Below are positions 21,201 through 28,041 of a stretch of DNA of 64,000 nt, in pieces. The notes beneath the pieces are model-generated. The model searched no databases and was not told where the DNA came from. It saw only the letters and a list, made by a program, of their open reading frames with translations. The number at the start of each line of letters is the position of its first letter. Position 1 is the first letter of the stretch. This stretch comes from Bacteroidales bacterium UBA2287 (GTDB lineage: Bacteria; Bacteroidota; Bacteroidia; Bacteroidales; Tenuifilaceae). The stretch covers positions 44,469 through 108,468 of the forward strand of contig DDWL01000006.1 in the NCBI GenBank assembly GCA_002345675.1, written 5' to 3'. A program made the position numbers and the translations under genes.

Positions 21201-24200
21201 CCGTATGTCGAGGGGTATTTACATCCCAGAGTATGGAGGAACAATTACCATTAACGGGGGAAAATTAAGCGCCCGACAAATATACGTCTCCGCTAACAGC
21301 CAAGGCTCATTTACCCAAACCGGCGGGGAGGTTGAACTTATTGGCCGATCGGAGTACAACTATGCTGCAATTTCAACCTGGGCACAACTCAGAACTCCTA
21401 CCATAAACTACGAGGCTAACTTTGGGAATATTTGGAGCGGAACAGGTACTTTCCTCTTATGGGGAGAAGATAATGTGTTTACTATGACAGGTGGAGTAAT
21501 GAATATTTATAACACTACCGGAGGTGGTACTTCGCGTGCCATTGGCATTCGGGCATCTGCAAGCAATATGGTTACATCGGCCAATGCTCAAATTAATATT
21601 GTGATGCACCGTAACGAGCATTTCGCCATCGAGGCGCTTTACGGTAGGCTACCCAATGTAACCATTACCAAACCCGCCACATACCAAACCCGCCACATGC
21701 GCATGATAAGCGATATTGGTATTAATGGCAACCTGATACTCAATGGAAATACAATTCTAAATAGCTACACTGGCAACCAGAACTTAACCGTATCGGGCAA
21801 TTTCACCATTGGAGCAAATGCAACATACACTCCAAACTTTAATAACACAACCCTAGATGGCGCTGAGAATAGCAATTTCACAATTAACGGAGCAATTACC
21901 AGTGGGTTGCACCAGTTTACGATTAACAAGAATGCTGCAACCGCAACTCTAGTGGGCACCAATGCCAACATTCGTGTTCGTAACCTTTTCAATATCTCCT
22001 CGGGAACGCTTAACGATGGCGGCAACACCCTCTCTGTTGAGGGCGATGTGAACAACTCGGGAATACACATGGGTACAGGAGGTATTGTGCTCGAATTCTC
22101 CCCATCACTTACAAGAAACATTGGCGGTAACGGATTGGGCGAGTTTGGTAATTTAACCATTAATGAGGGTGTTGATATCGATAACCGCTTAACCGCAAAC
22201 CAAACCATTAACGGAACGTTAAATATGGCATTTGGGGTACTTAATATTGATATCTATAGGCTAAGACTAAACGGCAACTTAACCCCAAGTGTCATTGGCG
22301 ATTACAACTGGCAAAAGCTATTCCTAACCGCAGGCAATGCTTCCGATGGTGGTTTGGAAAGGCTTATTACTGGCAACGGCACTTACCTTTTCCCCATTGC
22401 CACACGAGCCAATGGTATTAACCGCTACACCCCAACCGTTGCAACTATAACCGATTTTGCCGACGACGGCTACTTGCGCATTAACCCCGTTGCACAGGAG
22501 TTGGCTACTCTCGACCAAGCCTCAATTGACCCAGCACTACAATACTACTGGCGCTTACGCCAGGAAGGGTTTAGTACAGCACCCAATGCAACCTATGTGT
22601 TCACCTACGACGAGAACGATGTGTCGAACCCAAATGAAGACTTAGTGTTTGTTCCTGGACGAGTTGTTAGCGCAACTCGAACAAGCTATGGGCCTCCATC
22701 AGAGGTGAATACTTTAACCAAAACCATCTCCTTTGCTTCTCCCGAGCCTGTGGTTTCGGGTAGCTACACCGCAGCTCATCAGAATAGGTTTGGTGGTACG
22801 GTTAAGATTTACTACAACGTAAGAGGAGGAGGCTGGGGTGGCCGACCCTGGAATGCCAATACTTCTTGGTACGATACCGAAACAGGAACTAACCACCCTA
22901 CCGATTACCCAACTGCTGGAGATATAGTTGTAATTCGCGGTGATTATGGCACAACGGGAATTAATGTTACTGGCAATCAGGCCGCTGCAGAAATAATTTT
23001 TATTAGGGAGGGTACATATACTGATATTGAAGACCTGCCTCGCTTACGATTTGCCCCTGGCGATGTGCTAAACGTTGAGAAAATATCGGGTGTTGGAGAA
23101 ATTTACCTACAATACAATATGTCGTCGTCACCAGTACTTAACGCCGATATTGCTGAGTTTGCTGCAAACGACATCAGCTTAATAACCTTTTATATGACCC
23201 AGAACGGCACTTACAATATAGCGGAAACCGATTTCTTTAAAGTTGTACCCACACTGCGTGTTTATGGCCAAATAAGTGGATACGCTAGAACTGCCAGTTT
23301 TAACTACGATATGCGTTTCAAAAACCTTGTTGTTGATGGGCAGGGAAGACTTAGGGTTGGTGGAAACTACACGGTCGAAAACCTTACACGACTTGGATTC
23401 ACATCGTACGGTGCCATACTTTTCCCTAACGGAACTGAAGCATACGAACTTCGAACCAAAGATTTTCTAATTAGAAATGGTAAAGCTCAAGACGATGCTA
23501 ACCTACATCAACTTGTTGTTGAAACCGGCGGAAGCAATGCCATTGAGCATACATTTAGTGTTGAGCGAAACTTCACGCTAAGCAACTTTGGGGTAACAAC
23601 AGGGAATGTGCTTGTTGACCTATATAGCTCAGCAACGAGCAATAATGTAATTCTCAATTTACAGGGAGAAGAGAATTGTGTGTTCTCAAACAGTTTGCCC
23701 TCAAACTCAACGGTTGAACTTTACAGGATTAGAATGAACAAGGGAGCCGATCAGAACTCAACTTTCACCTTCAACACACCGTTAACCCTTAACGCCCCCA
23801 CCAACCTACCCGAGAAATCGTTGGTGATGCAGAACGGGCATCTTATCCTTAACAACCCAAATATAAATATAACCTTAGCCTCCGATGGTGAAAGATTTGA
23901 TATTCCCGCCACATCGGCAATAACCGTAAGTCAGGGCGCACTCCGCACTGCCGACCACCAAACCGGAATTTATCTATATGGTAAACTTCGCATCGAAAAC
24001 ACAGGGCAAGTAATACTGGGCGATGGCTCGGCCGATAACCGAATTTTCATCGAGTACAAAGGCTTAACTCCAGTACTGGAGATTGCTGGAACAGGTAAAC
24101 TAGAGGTAAACTCACAAATTCGCCGGAATATATATACCTACACTGGTTCGCTTCGTTACAGGCAAACTGGTGGAGAGGTAATTATCCATGGGCGAAACCA

Positions 24201-27200
24201 TCAAGGTGGTCGCGCTAAGTTAGAGGTGCTTAACGAGGGCAGCGAGTTCACCATGAGCGCAGGAACCCTTCGCTTTATGCGTGGTGGCGGTGGTACCATT
24301 TACGGCGACCTTTATATACGCCCAACAGCTGGAACCATAACAGGGGGTAATATTGTTTTCTCTCAGGGCGAAAGCATAGATGCCGCACAAGCCTACAGGC
24401 TTGACTCCAACATTCCACTATATAACCTTACCCTGGCAGGCAAAACCGCTGCAACTGCTCGCATAGCTTCGCTTTACCTTCTCAACAGCCCATTAACGGT
24501 TACCAACCATTTATTGATGGATAACTTAAGGACCAGGTTCTACACCAACAACCTTAACGTTACCCTGCTGGGCAATATGACATTTAACGGGCAGTGGTTC
24601 CGAGGAACCAGCGATTCGCTAATTTTTGCCGGGAATACCCAAACCCTTACGCTAAACAGTACCGCAGCCAATACCGCCTTTAATCACTTTAAGGTGAAAC
24701 CTACCACATCGCTTACCCTTGCGGGTACGCCCCTCGAGGCAACGCTTTGGGGTTCGCTCGATATGGTTTCGGGCCAACTTATAGATGGGCAATTTGCGTT
24801 GGCAGTGAAACGGCACGTAATTAACAATGCCACTTTTGTTAATACAAACCCTGCTAACAATGCATCGGGTATAAAGCTTAGGGGAACCGAAGCGCAAAAC
24901 CTATCGGGTTCGGGAACATTTGGTAACATAGAAATTGATAACATAAACGGGGTTTACCTACTAAACAGCCTATCGTTCAGTTCAAAAATTAGGTTAACCC
25001 GGGGTTTCTTTAACATTGGTAGTCACCTGCTCGATTTAGGATTAAATGCAACCATTGAGGCTATCTTACCATTCTCGGCCGATAATATGATTATAGCCAA
25101 TGGAGTATTTGGTATGCCTGGAGGCATAAGGAAGGCTATTCCTGCTGGAGCGTCTTCATTTACTTACCCTATTGGTGTTACAGGAAAATATACGCCTGTA
25201 ACCCTAACTGTTACAGCCAATAGCGCACCAGGAAGTATTTTGGTGCGACCCGTTAACCAGTTTCACCAAACCATTCCCGTTGAGCACCGTGGCAATGTGC
25301 TGCAATACTACTGGTATGTTGAAAGTGCGGGCATTAGTAACCTTTCGGGCACCATAGCACTAACAAACCATGCGGCCGATGCTTGGGGCGATGTTCCAAA
25401 CTATATTGGAGCAAGGTTACTACAAGGGGAAGATGAATGGGGGCGTTTTATAGGTGCATTCAATAGCAATGTAACCACTATACCTTTGGTTGGAGCATCG
25501 AATTTTACGGGTGAGTACACTGCGGGTATTGACCCTGCATTTGGACCTATTATTACATTTACCTCCATTGCCAATGGTAACTGGGACGACCCAACCAAAT
25601 GGGTAAGAACACCAGCAGGGGCAGTTCCTGCCTCGGGCCCAATTGGAGGTCGTGTTGTAATTAACCACACCATTAGTACCAACGGTAACCGCCGTAACTC
25701 CTATGCCCTTAACATTAACGAAACGGGTCGATTGAATGTGGGCACAACCTATGGGCACAACTTTAATAATGTAGGGGGTACTGGCACACTTAGTCTCGAT
25801 TTCAATACTCTACCTGCGGGAGATTACAACAACTTTTTCAGCTGTACAGGTGGTACTATGGAGTATGGGGGATCGACAACTTATAGTATCAGAATTGATT
25901 ATCCCATTTTTAGAAATTTAACCATTACAGGCACAGGTACAATTTCGTCACCTAACATTAACACCTTTACTGTTTGCGAAACACTTTTAATTAAAAACAA
26001 TTCTGTGTTTAAACAGACAAAAAGTGCAAACTATAAGGGTGATATAATAATGGAAGAGCCAGCGGGTTTTATTGCCTCTGGATGGTGGACATATCTTAAT
26101 GGAAACTCCCCACAATTAATTTCTGGAAATTTTACTGGTGCTAACTCTTTTAATTTTTTGGCCTTTTCAAATGTAAATGGCTTCGACATATCGAATGATA
26201 TTGAGATATCTAACAATTTGTCATTAGGTTCTGGAAGAATTAGAAATAGCGGGTTTAGATTCAGTTTTATGAATTCAACGACTCCGCTTAGTGAACAAGG
26301 TGGAAATGCAAATACCTTTATTGTAGGCCGCTATCGAAGACTTTTACCCAATAATTCTAATACTCACTTCTTCCCAGTTGGTAAAGGCAATTTGAAAAAG
26401 GTAACTGGCATTGTTGCACCTGCTGGTGCAAGCAACTCCTATTGGACTGTTGAATACATGGCAAGTAACCCCGAAGACTTCGGAACCGACTCACTTAAAG
26501 TAGAAAGTGGAATTAGCCGGGTTGAACAAAATGAATTTTGGTATATCGAAGGGCCAAATACCTATACTGCTCGTTTAAGTTTGTCGCTAACTGGTACCTC
26601 GGCAGTTTTAGATGATATTGTAAACTTAAGCGATGCAAGAATTGCTTGCTGGAATCCTGTTGCTGATCGATGGGAAGTGGTTGGTGGCTTTACTACAATT
26701 GCTGGTAATATTAATACAGGCACAATTTCATGTAATAGCTTAATTACTTTTAATGGGAATCGTCAAATTTATGCTATAGTTTCGGTTGAGCCAGCAACGG
26801 CACAGTTTACCAGCGGAAATGTTACCATTTGTCAGGATATTGCAACCAATTTGGTGGTTGAGTTCGAAGGCGTTGCTCCATTTAGTATAACTTATACTGC
26901 AAACGGTGGAGCACCAGTTACTGTTTCGGGCATAACCGATAATCCTTACAGCCTATCGGTTTCGCCAAATGTAACAACAACCTATTTGCTTACAGCAATG
27001 ACTCACCTTTATGGTAACGGAATTATTATTGGTTCACCAGTTGTGGTAACGGTTCGTCCTCGTCCACAGGTTACAATTGATGTTAATTCACAAATTTGCC
27101 AAGATGAATTTACCGATGTGTCTGTTGATCTTACAGCTGGAACTGCACCGTTTAGCTTTACCTATTCAATTAACGGATTACTCCAAACTGGTATTAACAA

Positions 27201-27429
27201 TGTTGCCGATCCACATACCTTTAACCACGAGCCACTTCCTTGGATTCCTGTTGGTATGCCACCATCTGTATATTACGATTATGTATTTAGAATTGAAACT
27301 GTTACCGATAATTTTGGTTGCGAAAACAATTACGACACAGGCGATACAAAACCTGAGGATACAGTTAGGGTTTACAAACTTCCTCAAACAGGTCCACAGT
27401 ATCATATACCTAATACGTTTGGAATGTAG
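12211..27429 (+). CDS. Giant secreted beta-strand-repeat protein 2 (about 5,072 aa)
   Basis: The start at 12211 gives MRKIYLLLTTALFLSGSFSA with likely cleavage after FSQ (residue 23); the upstream open frame from 12118 has no such logic. The N-terminal third carries a module of about 65 residues (LNG...W.N...L.Y...APM..G...V..GVQ) at about 13150-13340, 14405-14590, 15905-16095 and, diverged, 18470-18635. It also holds a segmental duplication (13759-14180 versus 16432-16860, both with SFTNNGG...ATNGTF...GNNN...TLER). FPIG-type modules occur near 15015, 19549, 22388, 25166 and 26368. From about 19930 the protein is co-linear with giant protein 1 (YSYxxGxWN, LRKALWIRNGTLRL, GRNHQGGRAKLEV). It ends TGPQYHIPNTFGM. 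It is probably a cell-surface adhesin or matrix protein (inference); anchoring is not evident. Confidence 0.9.
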   Translation: MRKIYLLLTTALFLSGSFSAFSQVANDFRSIADGNWNIVTNWEQHNGSNWVAASYYPGNGATNAVTVNNIITANVALNLTNNLIVTGSLTLGASNFTVGGTTSISGSLIDNNNSGITTFTGSVTTTGSGTFTTTTVVTNGLMILSNNFNQSSTGTSSVGTATIGGNLIVNDGTFSKNAAGTLTVNGTTTINNSGAILLSNNSACVFVGKITANNSSTWTSTVVATAGNMVVQNGFTQNSTGAIAFGAATFANNSQEINIANNTGNVSFASAIAVNANVDIQNSGDGTFAGSITFSTTVTIANNITVINKRNTLVFGALNGAAGATNATWVNNINSTLEYRDAAAPMTIGVLNVTANGNTVYYNRGGVQTLKLTDYHHLVTGVNNSATARNKTFESFAGTFTIAGNVFIGRNSSVYLGTGAKNITVNGNITTEATAANLYTQDADVIHTLTIGGAIINNGATIQLQYSAARYCNVIMTSNGNLIQGSAGSIRLANLTLTNADAKTCSYNGNIDFYSGGIASFTNNGGAFTATNGTFRFLDAFSIQGTGSIEFNNLQVGNNNQTIQTLERDVTVNGTLTLNHNNTASSYLDIKNNTLNILGNYTLTNSGDFGSSTGAGTLNLGNGNTPTITGSLRFETPIGTINHNVTNGFSLTVNALTVGNFNNTLGTFTATQNVTINQNLTNNATFNQTAGTTTFTNANGFVQTSGGTPSTTLFNVVVANDATVTNRLTTRISGTLNGQNAASTWLNDENSTLNYFSATAPMVQGIFDVDRSNSTVNYALNGVQSLRAAAYRNLTSSGGNTKTLGGNVSVNGTLNFDAGTLAIGANTLTLAGNLTGTPLLTGGATSNLTVDDAGASPSITLPSIANLLTLTLNRVAGVSLGGSIVTTNLTLTNGKINLASNNLTVTNITGFSSSNYIIAQGTGTLRRTVAASNVVFPIGTSSSYLPLTLNNAGTSDTYFVNLFGSVTDNGTTGGTPIGNNVVNATWVVNELVAGGSNLTVTAQWNLANEAVVFDRANSMLAYYNAGAWNKTAPTAASGSNPYTQVRTVGANIGSFAAVDQLFLGVPGQWTGNTSTDWNTPSNWADFSIPDGTVDVTIPAGRPNYPIITGNATCNNLNIQNGGTINANTSNFTVNGNTTVEGVFSDGSNTGVNTFVGSIVLSGNGSWNTTAVTTSANTIIRNGIINNSLNGFVSGAISFNANNQSIQGAGAITIGAILIANNIEVTNQTSITVSGALNGGNADSKWINANNSSLFYTNATQPMATGVFDVDQLGSLVSYSGIGVQSVKITDYYNLKAEGGNTKTFASNGSINIINNLNVASSTTLQAINVVGQGLLTVNGLISNEGTLTLQRSSTQFIDLILTNSGNIITGGGTFTFANLTLNNALAKSIDATGIISFNTGNTANRINSFTNNGGTFSATNGTFSFIDATTFSINGTGAITFNNLQSGNNNASVLTLEREVTVNGLLTINHNATTGYIALNNRTLNVNGNITRTNSGQFRGTATSTLNLGNGTTTLTATSNFAFQTGHTQGTINHNTAASGFYYTLASPATVANLNIIAGELRSISDPTITNTWVNNGTYTQTAGTTTFNKDGSGEIVIDGGNFSTFYNFAIADGTRVTTTRDFYVQNNFTSSSNTAPAFNATGGTVYFNRTGATEQNLMGDGTGTVSFHNLSFLSTVARNIWLWRDITVTQTTYISNNSRVYFRDNRSHSITLNNVNIGDGVSGWLITRDADRNHTLTINGKLHMNTGAYFYLWYNANRYVDVTFTNTGEIVSGGGAGAVFRAHSLAFTGAGIKQFNYGGRVEMREGSLTPNSLTNNNGLIQFAGNTEVRFYGNTTAWNINGDSEIAFGELFTGDNTSTSVTLNTNIFVDTRLYVNSNNVSWPFDLNGRTLTLNGNHARQGNGRIKGGGISRMVVNGTGGFTSSFAFDQTTPGTSNLLNELVINRADGGAMLLGNLMEVNTLNINNGNLNSSAGSILVHTATNINGGSFIDNSNTGTNTFRGTTTIGALGTFNPTSTSVLTFSGNLINNGTFIKLGGGNTVFETTTLSGSAEFNFNAGTVLVQDGHTATNQSTANGIGVSMPVVLNGLGTGIWRNEGILTYSNATEPMRTGTLNASPVGNYVIYNRVDNTQYLKNTTYHHLHLINGGYRTMRDGNITINGDLLIGIYNIFYTQQHHVYGNATGTLTMLENSQYFIGRWFDVNDGYVHVGDVPRFVTNFTKVNIILDPESRIAYNWYNGNQPLLVQEISHVPNYAILHTRQGGNRVITGDVTVNTYALLEVGTFLFSNPTFPAAKTVTINGDLYGNGGTIRMPNDVSHTLNLHGEINQIAAFWGGSNNTVNYLSSGTQTVLAGGQAADGTRAYGTLNLSGGGLKILEGSIDVATQLRMNGVVVQLGDFNLRLLGSTTFNAAINPAQPFSSSNMIETNGTGRLQRYTTGIGRENHQMIYPIGSSGKYTPMEYKNIVAGGTGTYTTYVRVVPERHPSVEAIYDALIRYWNLESNITTYPDVEFTFEPTDVIGTASLYNVYRWSSTTFTTPAGSSIDHINNKIIVPKGSTNPLTADWLAYDNVTIRETLYSYLDGNWNFIDVWTTDPSGQLLEGSRIPGNNDNVVILPGRTVTLTENLNTQGLIITVEEGAILDLGTFAFNQVVSILQGKGTVRLASNSMPLVSLNRIVEPEGGTIEYNVPDISFVLNNQPHYNNLAFNLPNSANIAQLENNLTLYGNLTVDKGFFKIYKDDATATTHSRLQINIAGDITVETSGSITVGTASTYDGLVLPVEGTTPGSNVPRYYDIYHTLEIGGSLFNNGGSVKFVSSDIASEIRFNQLTTRGAATVRFYNTNNAQLICNGTTDFYNLIVDKGVGTTTELNINASSPQRFRLFGANIHHIPRGSTNPELRKALWIRNGTLRLSGMTTIASLTEGDHPTAGAYYYIGFRGALVIDDRDVTVLISADGPNEVEAAWGIPAANVHGVLYNSATTRQGLILYGNLTVNDGYLSTRMSRGIYIPEYGGTITINGGKLSARQIYVSANSQGSFTQTGGEVELIGRSEYNYAAISTWAQLRTPTINYEANFGNIWSGTGTFLLWGEDNVFTMTGGVMNIYNTTGGGTSRAIGIRASASNMVTSANAQINIVMHRNEHFAIEALYGRLPNVTITKPATYQTRHMRMISDIGINGNLILNGNTILNSYTGNQNLTVSGNFTIGANATYTPNFNNTTLDGAENSNFTINGAITSGLHQFTINKNAATATLVGTNANIRVRNLFNISSGTLNDGGNTLSVEGDVNNSGIHMGTGGIVLEFSPSLTRNIGGNGLGEFGNLTINEGVDIDNRLTANQTINGTLNMAFGVLNIDIYRLRLNGNLTPSVIGDYNWQKLFLTAGNASDGGLERLITGNGTYLFPIATRANGINRYTPTVATITDFADDGYLRINPVAQELATLDQASIDPALQYYWRLRQEGFSTAPNATYVFTYDENDVSNPNEDLVFVPGRVVSATRTSYGPPSEVNTLTKTISFASPEPVVSGSYTAAHQNRFGGTVKIYYNVRGGGWGGRPWNANTSWYDTETGTNHPTDYPTAGDIVVIRGDYGTTGINVTGNQAAAEIIFIREGTYTDIEDLPRLRFAPGDVLNVEKISGVGEIYLQYNMSSSPVLNADIAEFAANDISLITFYMTQNGTYNIAETDFFKVVPTLRVYGQISGYARTASFNYDMRFKNLVVDGQGRLRVGGNYTVENLTRLGFTSYGAILFPNGTEAYELRTKDFLIRNGKAQDDANLHQLVVETGGSNAIEHTFSVERNFTLSNFGVTTGNVLVDLYSSATSNNVILNLQGEENCVFSNSLPSNSTVELYRIRMNKGADQNSTFTFNTPLTLNAPTNLPEKSLVMQNGHLILNNPNINITLASDGERFDIPATSAITVSQGALRTADHQTGIYLYGKLRIENTGQVILGDGSADNRIFIEYKGLTPVLEIAGTGKLEVNSQIRRNIYTYTGSLRYRQTGGEVIIHGRNHQGGRAKLEVLNEGSEFTMSAGTLRFMRGGGGTIYGDLYIRPTAGTITGGNIVFSQGESIDAAQAYRLDSNIPLYNLTLAGKTAATARIASLYLLNSPLTVTNHLLMDNLRTRFYTNNLNVTLLGNMTFNGQWFRGTSDSLIFAGNTQTLTLNSTAANTAFNHFKVKPTTSLTLAGTPLEATLWGSLDMVSGQLIDGQFALAVKRHVINNATFVNTNPANNASGIKLRGTEAQNLSGSGTFGNIEIDNINGVYLLNSLSFSSKIRLTRGFFNIGSHLLDLGLNATIEAILPFSADNMIIANGVFGMPGGIRKAIPAGASSFTYPIGVTGKYTPVTLTVTANSAPGSILVRPVNQFHQTIPVEHRGNVLQYYWYVESAGISNLSGTIALTNHAADAWGDVPNYIGARLLQGEDEWGRFIGAFNSNVTTIPLVGASNFTGEYTAGIDPAFGPIITFTSIANGNWDDPTKWVRTPAGAVPASGPIGGRVVINHTISTNGNRRNSYALNINETGRLNVGTTYGHNFNNVGGTGTLSLDFNTLPAGDYNNFFSCTGGTMEYGGSTTYSIRIDYPIFRNLTITGTGTISSPNINTFTVCETLLIKNNSVFKQTKSANYKGDIIMEEPAGFIASGWWTYLNGNSPQLISGNFTGANSFNFLAFSNVNGFDISNDIEISNNLSLGSGRIRNSGFRFSFMNSTTPLSEQGGNANTFIVGRYRRLLPNNSNTHFFPVGKGNLKKVTGIVAPAGASNSYWTVEYMASNPEDFGTDSLKVESGISRVEQNEFWYIEGPNTYTARLSLSLTGTSAVLDDIVNLSDARIACWNPVADRWEVVGGFTTIAGNINTGTISCNSLITFNGNRQIYAIVSVEPATAQFTSGNVTICQDIATNLVVEFEGVAPFSITYTANGGAPVTVSGITDNPYSLSVSPNVTTTYLLTAMTHLYGNGIIIGSPVVVTVRPRPQVTIDVNSQICQDEFTDVSVDLTAGTAPFSFTYSINGLLQTGINNVADPHTFNHEPLPWIPVGMPPSVYYDYVFRIETVTDNFGCENNYDTGDTKPEDTVRVYKLPQTGPQYHIPNTFGM

Positions 27430-27434
27430 TTAAT

Positions 27435-27540
27435 AGGTGGCTTCGAGAGCCATCGGTGCCTTCGAGAGCCTCAGTCACCGTTCGAGAACTTTCGGTGGCT
27501 GAGGCTCTCGAACGGTGGTTGAGGCTCTCGAAACCACCGT
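27435..27540. repeat. REP-like hairpin cluster 1
   Basis: About four copies of a 27-nt palindromic unit in both orientations: an 8-bp stem around an 11-nt loop GAGGCTCTCGA or its complement. The clearest unit is 27513-27539, with arms CGGTGGTT and AACCACCG. The cluster lies directly between the end of giant gene 2 and the GIY-YIG gene, and may also act as a transcription-end hairpin. Confidence 0.85.
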
Positions 27541-27557
27541 AACAAAAACTTTAAAAC

Positions 27558-27886
27558 ATGCAAGGTTACATGTACATTCTTGAATGTTCCGATGGGAGTT
27601 ACTACACAGGAAGCACAAAGGATTTAGAACGTCGACTGCAACAACACAACTGCGGGGAGGGAGCAAACCACACAAAAAACGGCTTCCTGTAAAACTGGTG
27701 TACTATGAAGTTTTTAGGAGAGTTGACGAAGCCTTTTATCGAGAAAAACAGCTACAGGGCTGGAGCAGAAAGAAAAAGGAGGCGTTAATAAAGGGGAATG
27801 GAGACTCTTTACCCCTTCTTTCTTTGGCATATAGAGACGTGGCTTCGAGGGCCAACGGTGACTTCGAGAACCTCAGTCACCGATGA
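27558..27886 (+). pseudogene. GIY-YIG endonuclease gene, frameshifted
   Basis: Starting at the ATG at 27558 the frame reads MQGYMYILECSDGSYYTGST, then KDLERRLQQH and GEGANHTK, the N-terminal half of a single-domain GIY-YIG nuclease, and stops at 27690-27692. The remainder (RLPVKLVYYEVF, EAFYREKQLQGWSRKKKEAL) continues in another frame to 27886. The two parts join at a run of six A residues at 27674-27679; a seventh A would give the family sequence THTKKRLPVKL-like and a continuous gene. This is either a true frameshift mutation, a slippage site or a sequencing error. The last residues (VASRANGDFENLSHR) are encoded by REP-like repeat sequence. The family includes UvrC-like and homing-type nucleases; for this short type the biological role is not established. 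It is one of the few plus-strand genes. Confidence 0.8.
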
Positions 27887-28028
27887 AGTGGTGGTTGAGG
27901 TTCTCAAACGGTGGTTGAGGTTCTCGAAACCACCGATGAACGGTGGCTGAGGTTGTTGAGGCTCTCAAACGGTGGCTGAGGCTCTCGAAGCCACCGTCAA
28001 ACATTTCCCTATTGTCGAATTTCGATCG
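27841..28028. repeat. REP-like hairpin cluster 2
   Basis: Several 27-nt units: 27856-27882 (arms CGGTGACT/AGTCACCG), 27909-27935 (CGGTGGTT/AACCACCG) and 27970-27996 (CGGTGGCT/AGCCACCG). The stems differ from each other but stay paired. The cluster ends with AAACATTTCCCTATT, which also follows cluster 3, and continues into a 23-nt stretch (28003-28025) found again inside the deacetylase gene at 29949-29971. Confidence 0.85.
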
Positions 28029-28041
28029 AGATAGGAACCTT

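Noticed and set aside
1242..26216. Many minus-strand open frames of 60-150 codons inside the two giant genes
   Set aside because: They mirror the low-complexity N/T/G-rich coding strand, have V/P-rich or C/N-rich unnatural composition and no family signature.
27475..27675. Minus-strand open frame opposite the GIY-YIG gene
   Set aside because: It is the complement of the REP cluster and of the real GIY-YIG coding strand.
27674..27692. Programmed frameshift in the GIY-YIG gene as the preferred explanation
   Set aside because: An A6 run alone, without a stimulatory structure or a known case in this family, is not enough; a simple indel is more likely.
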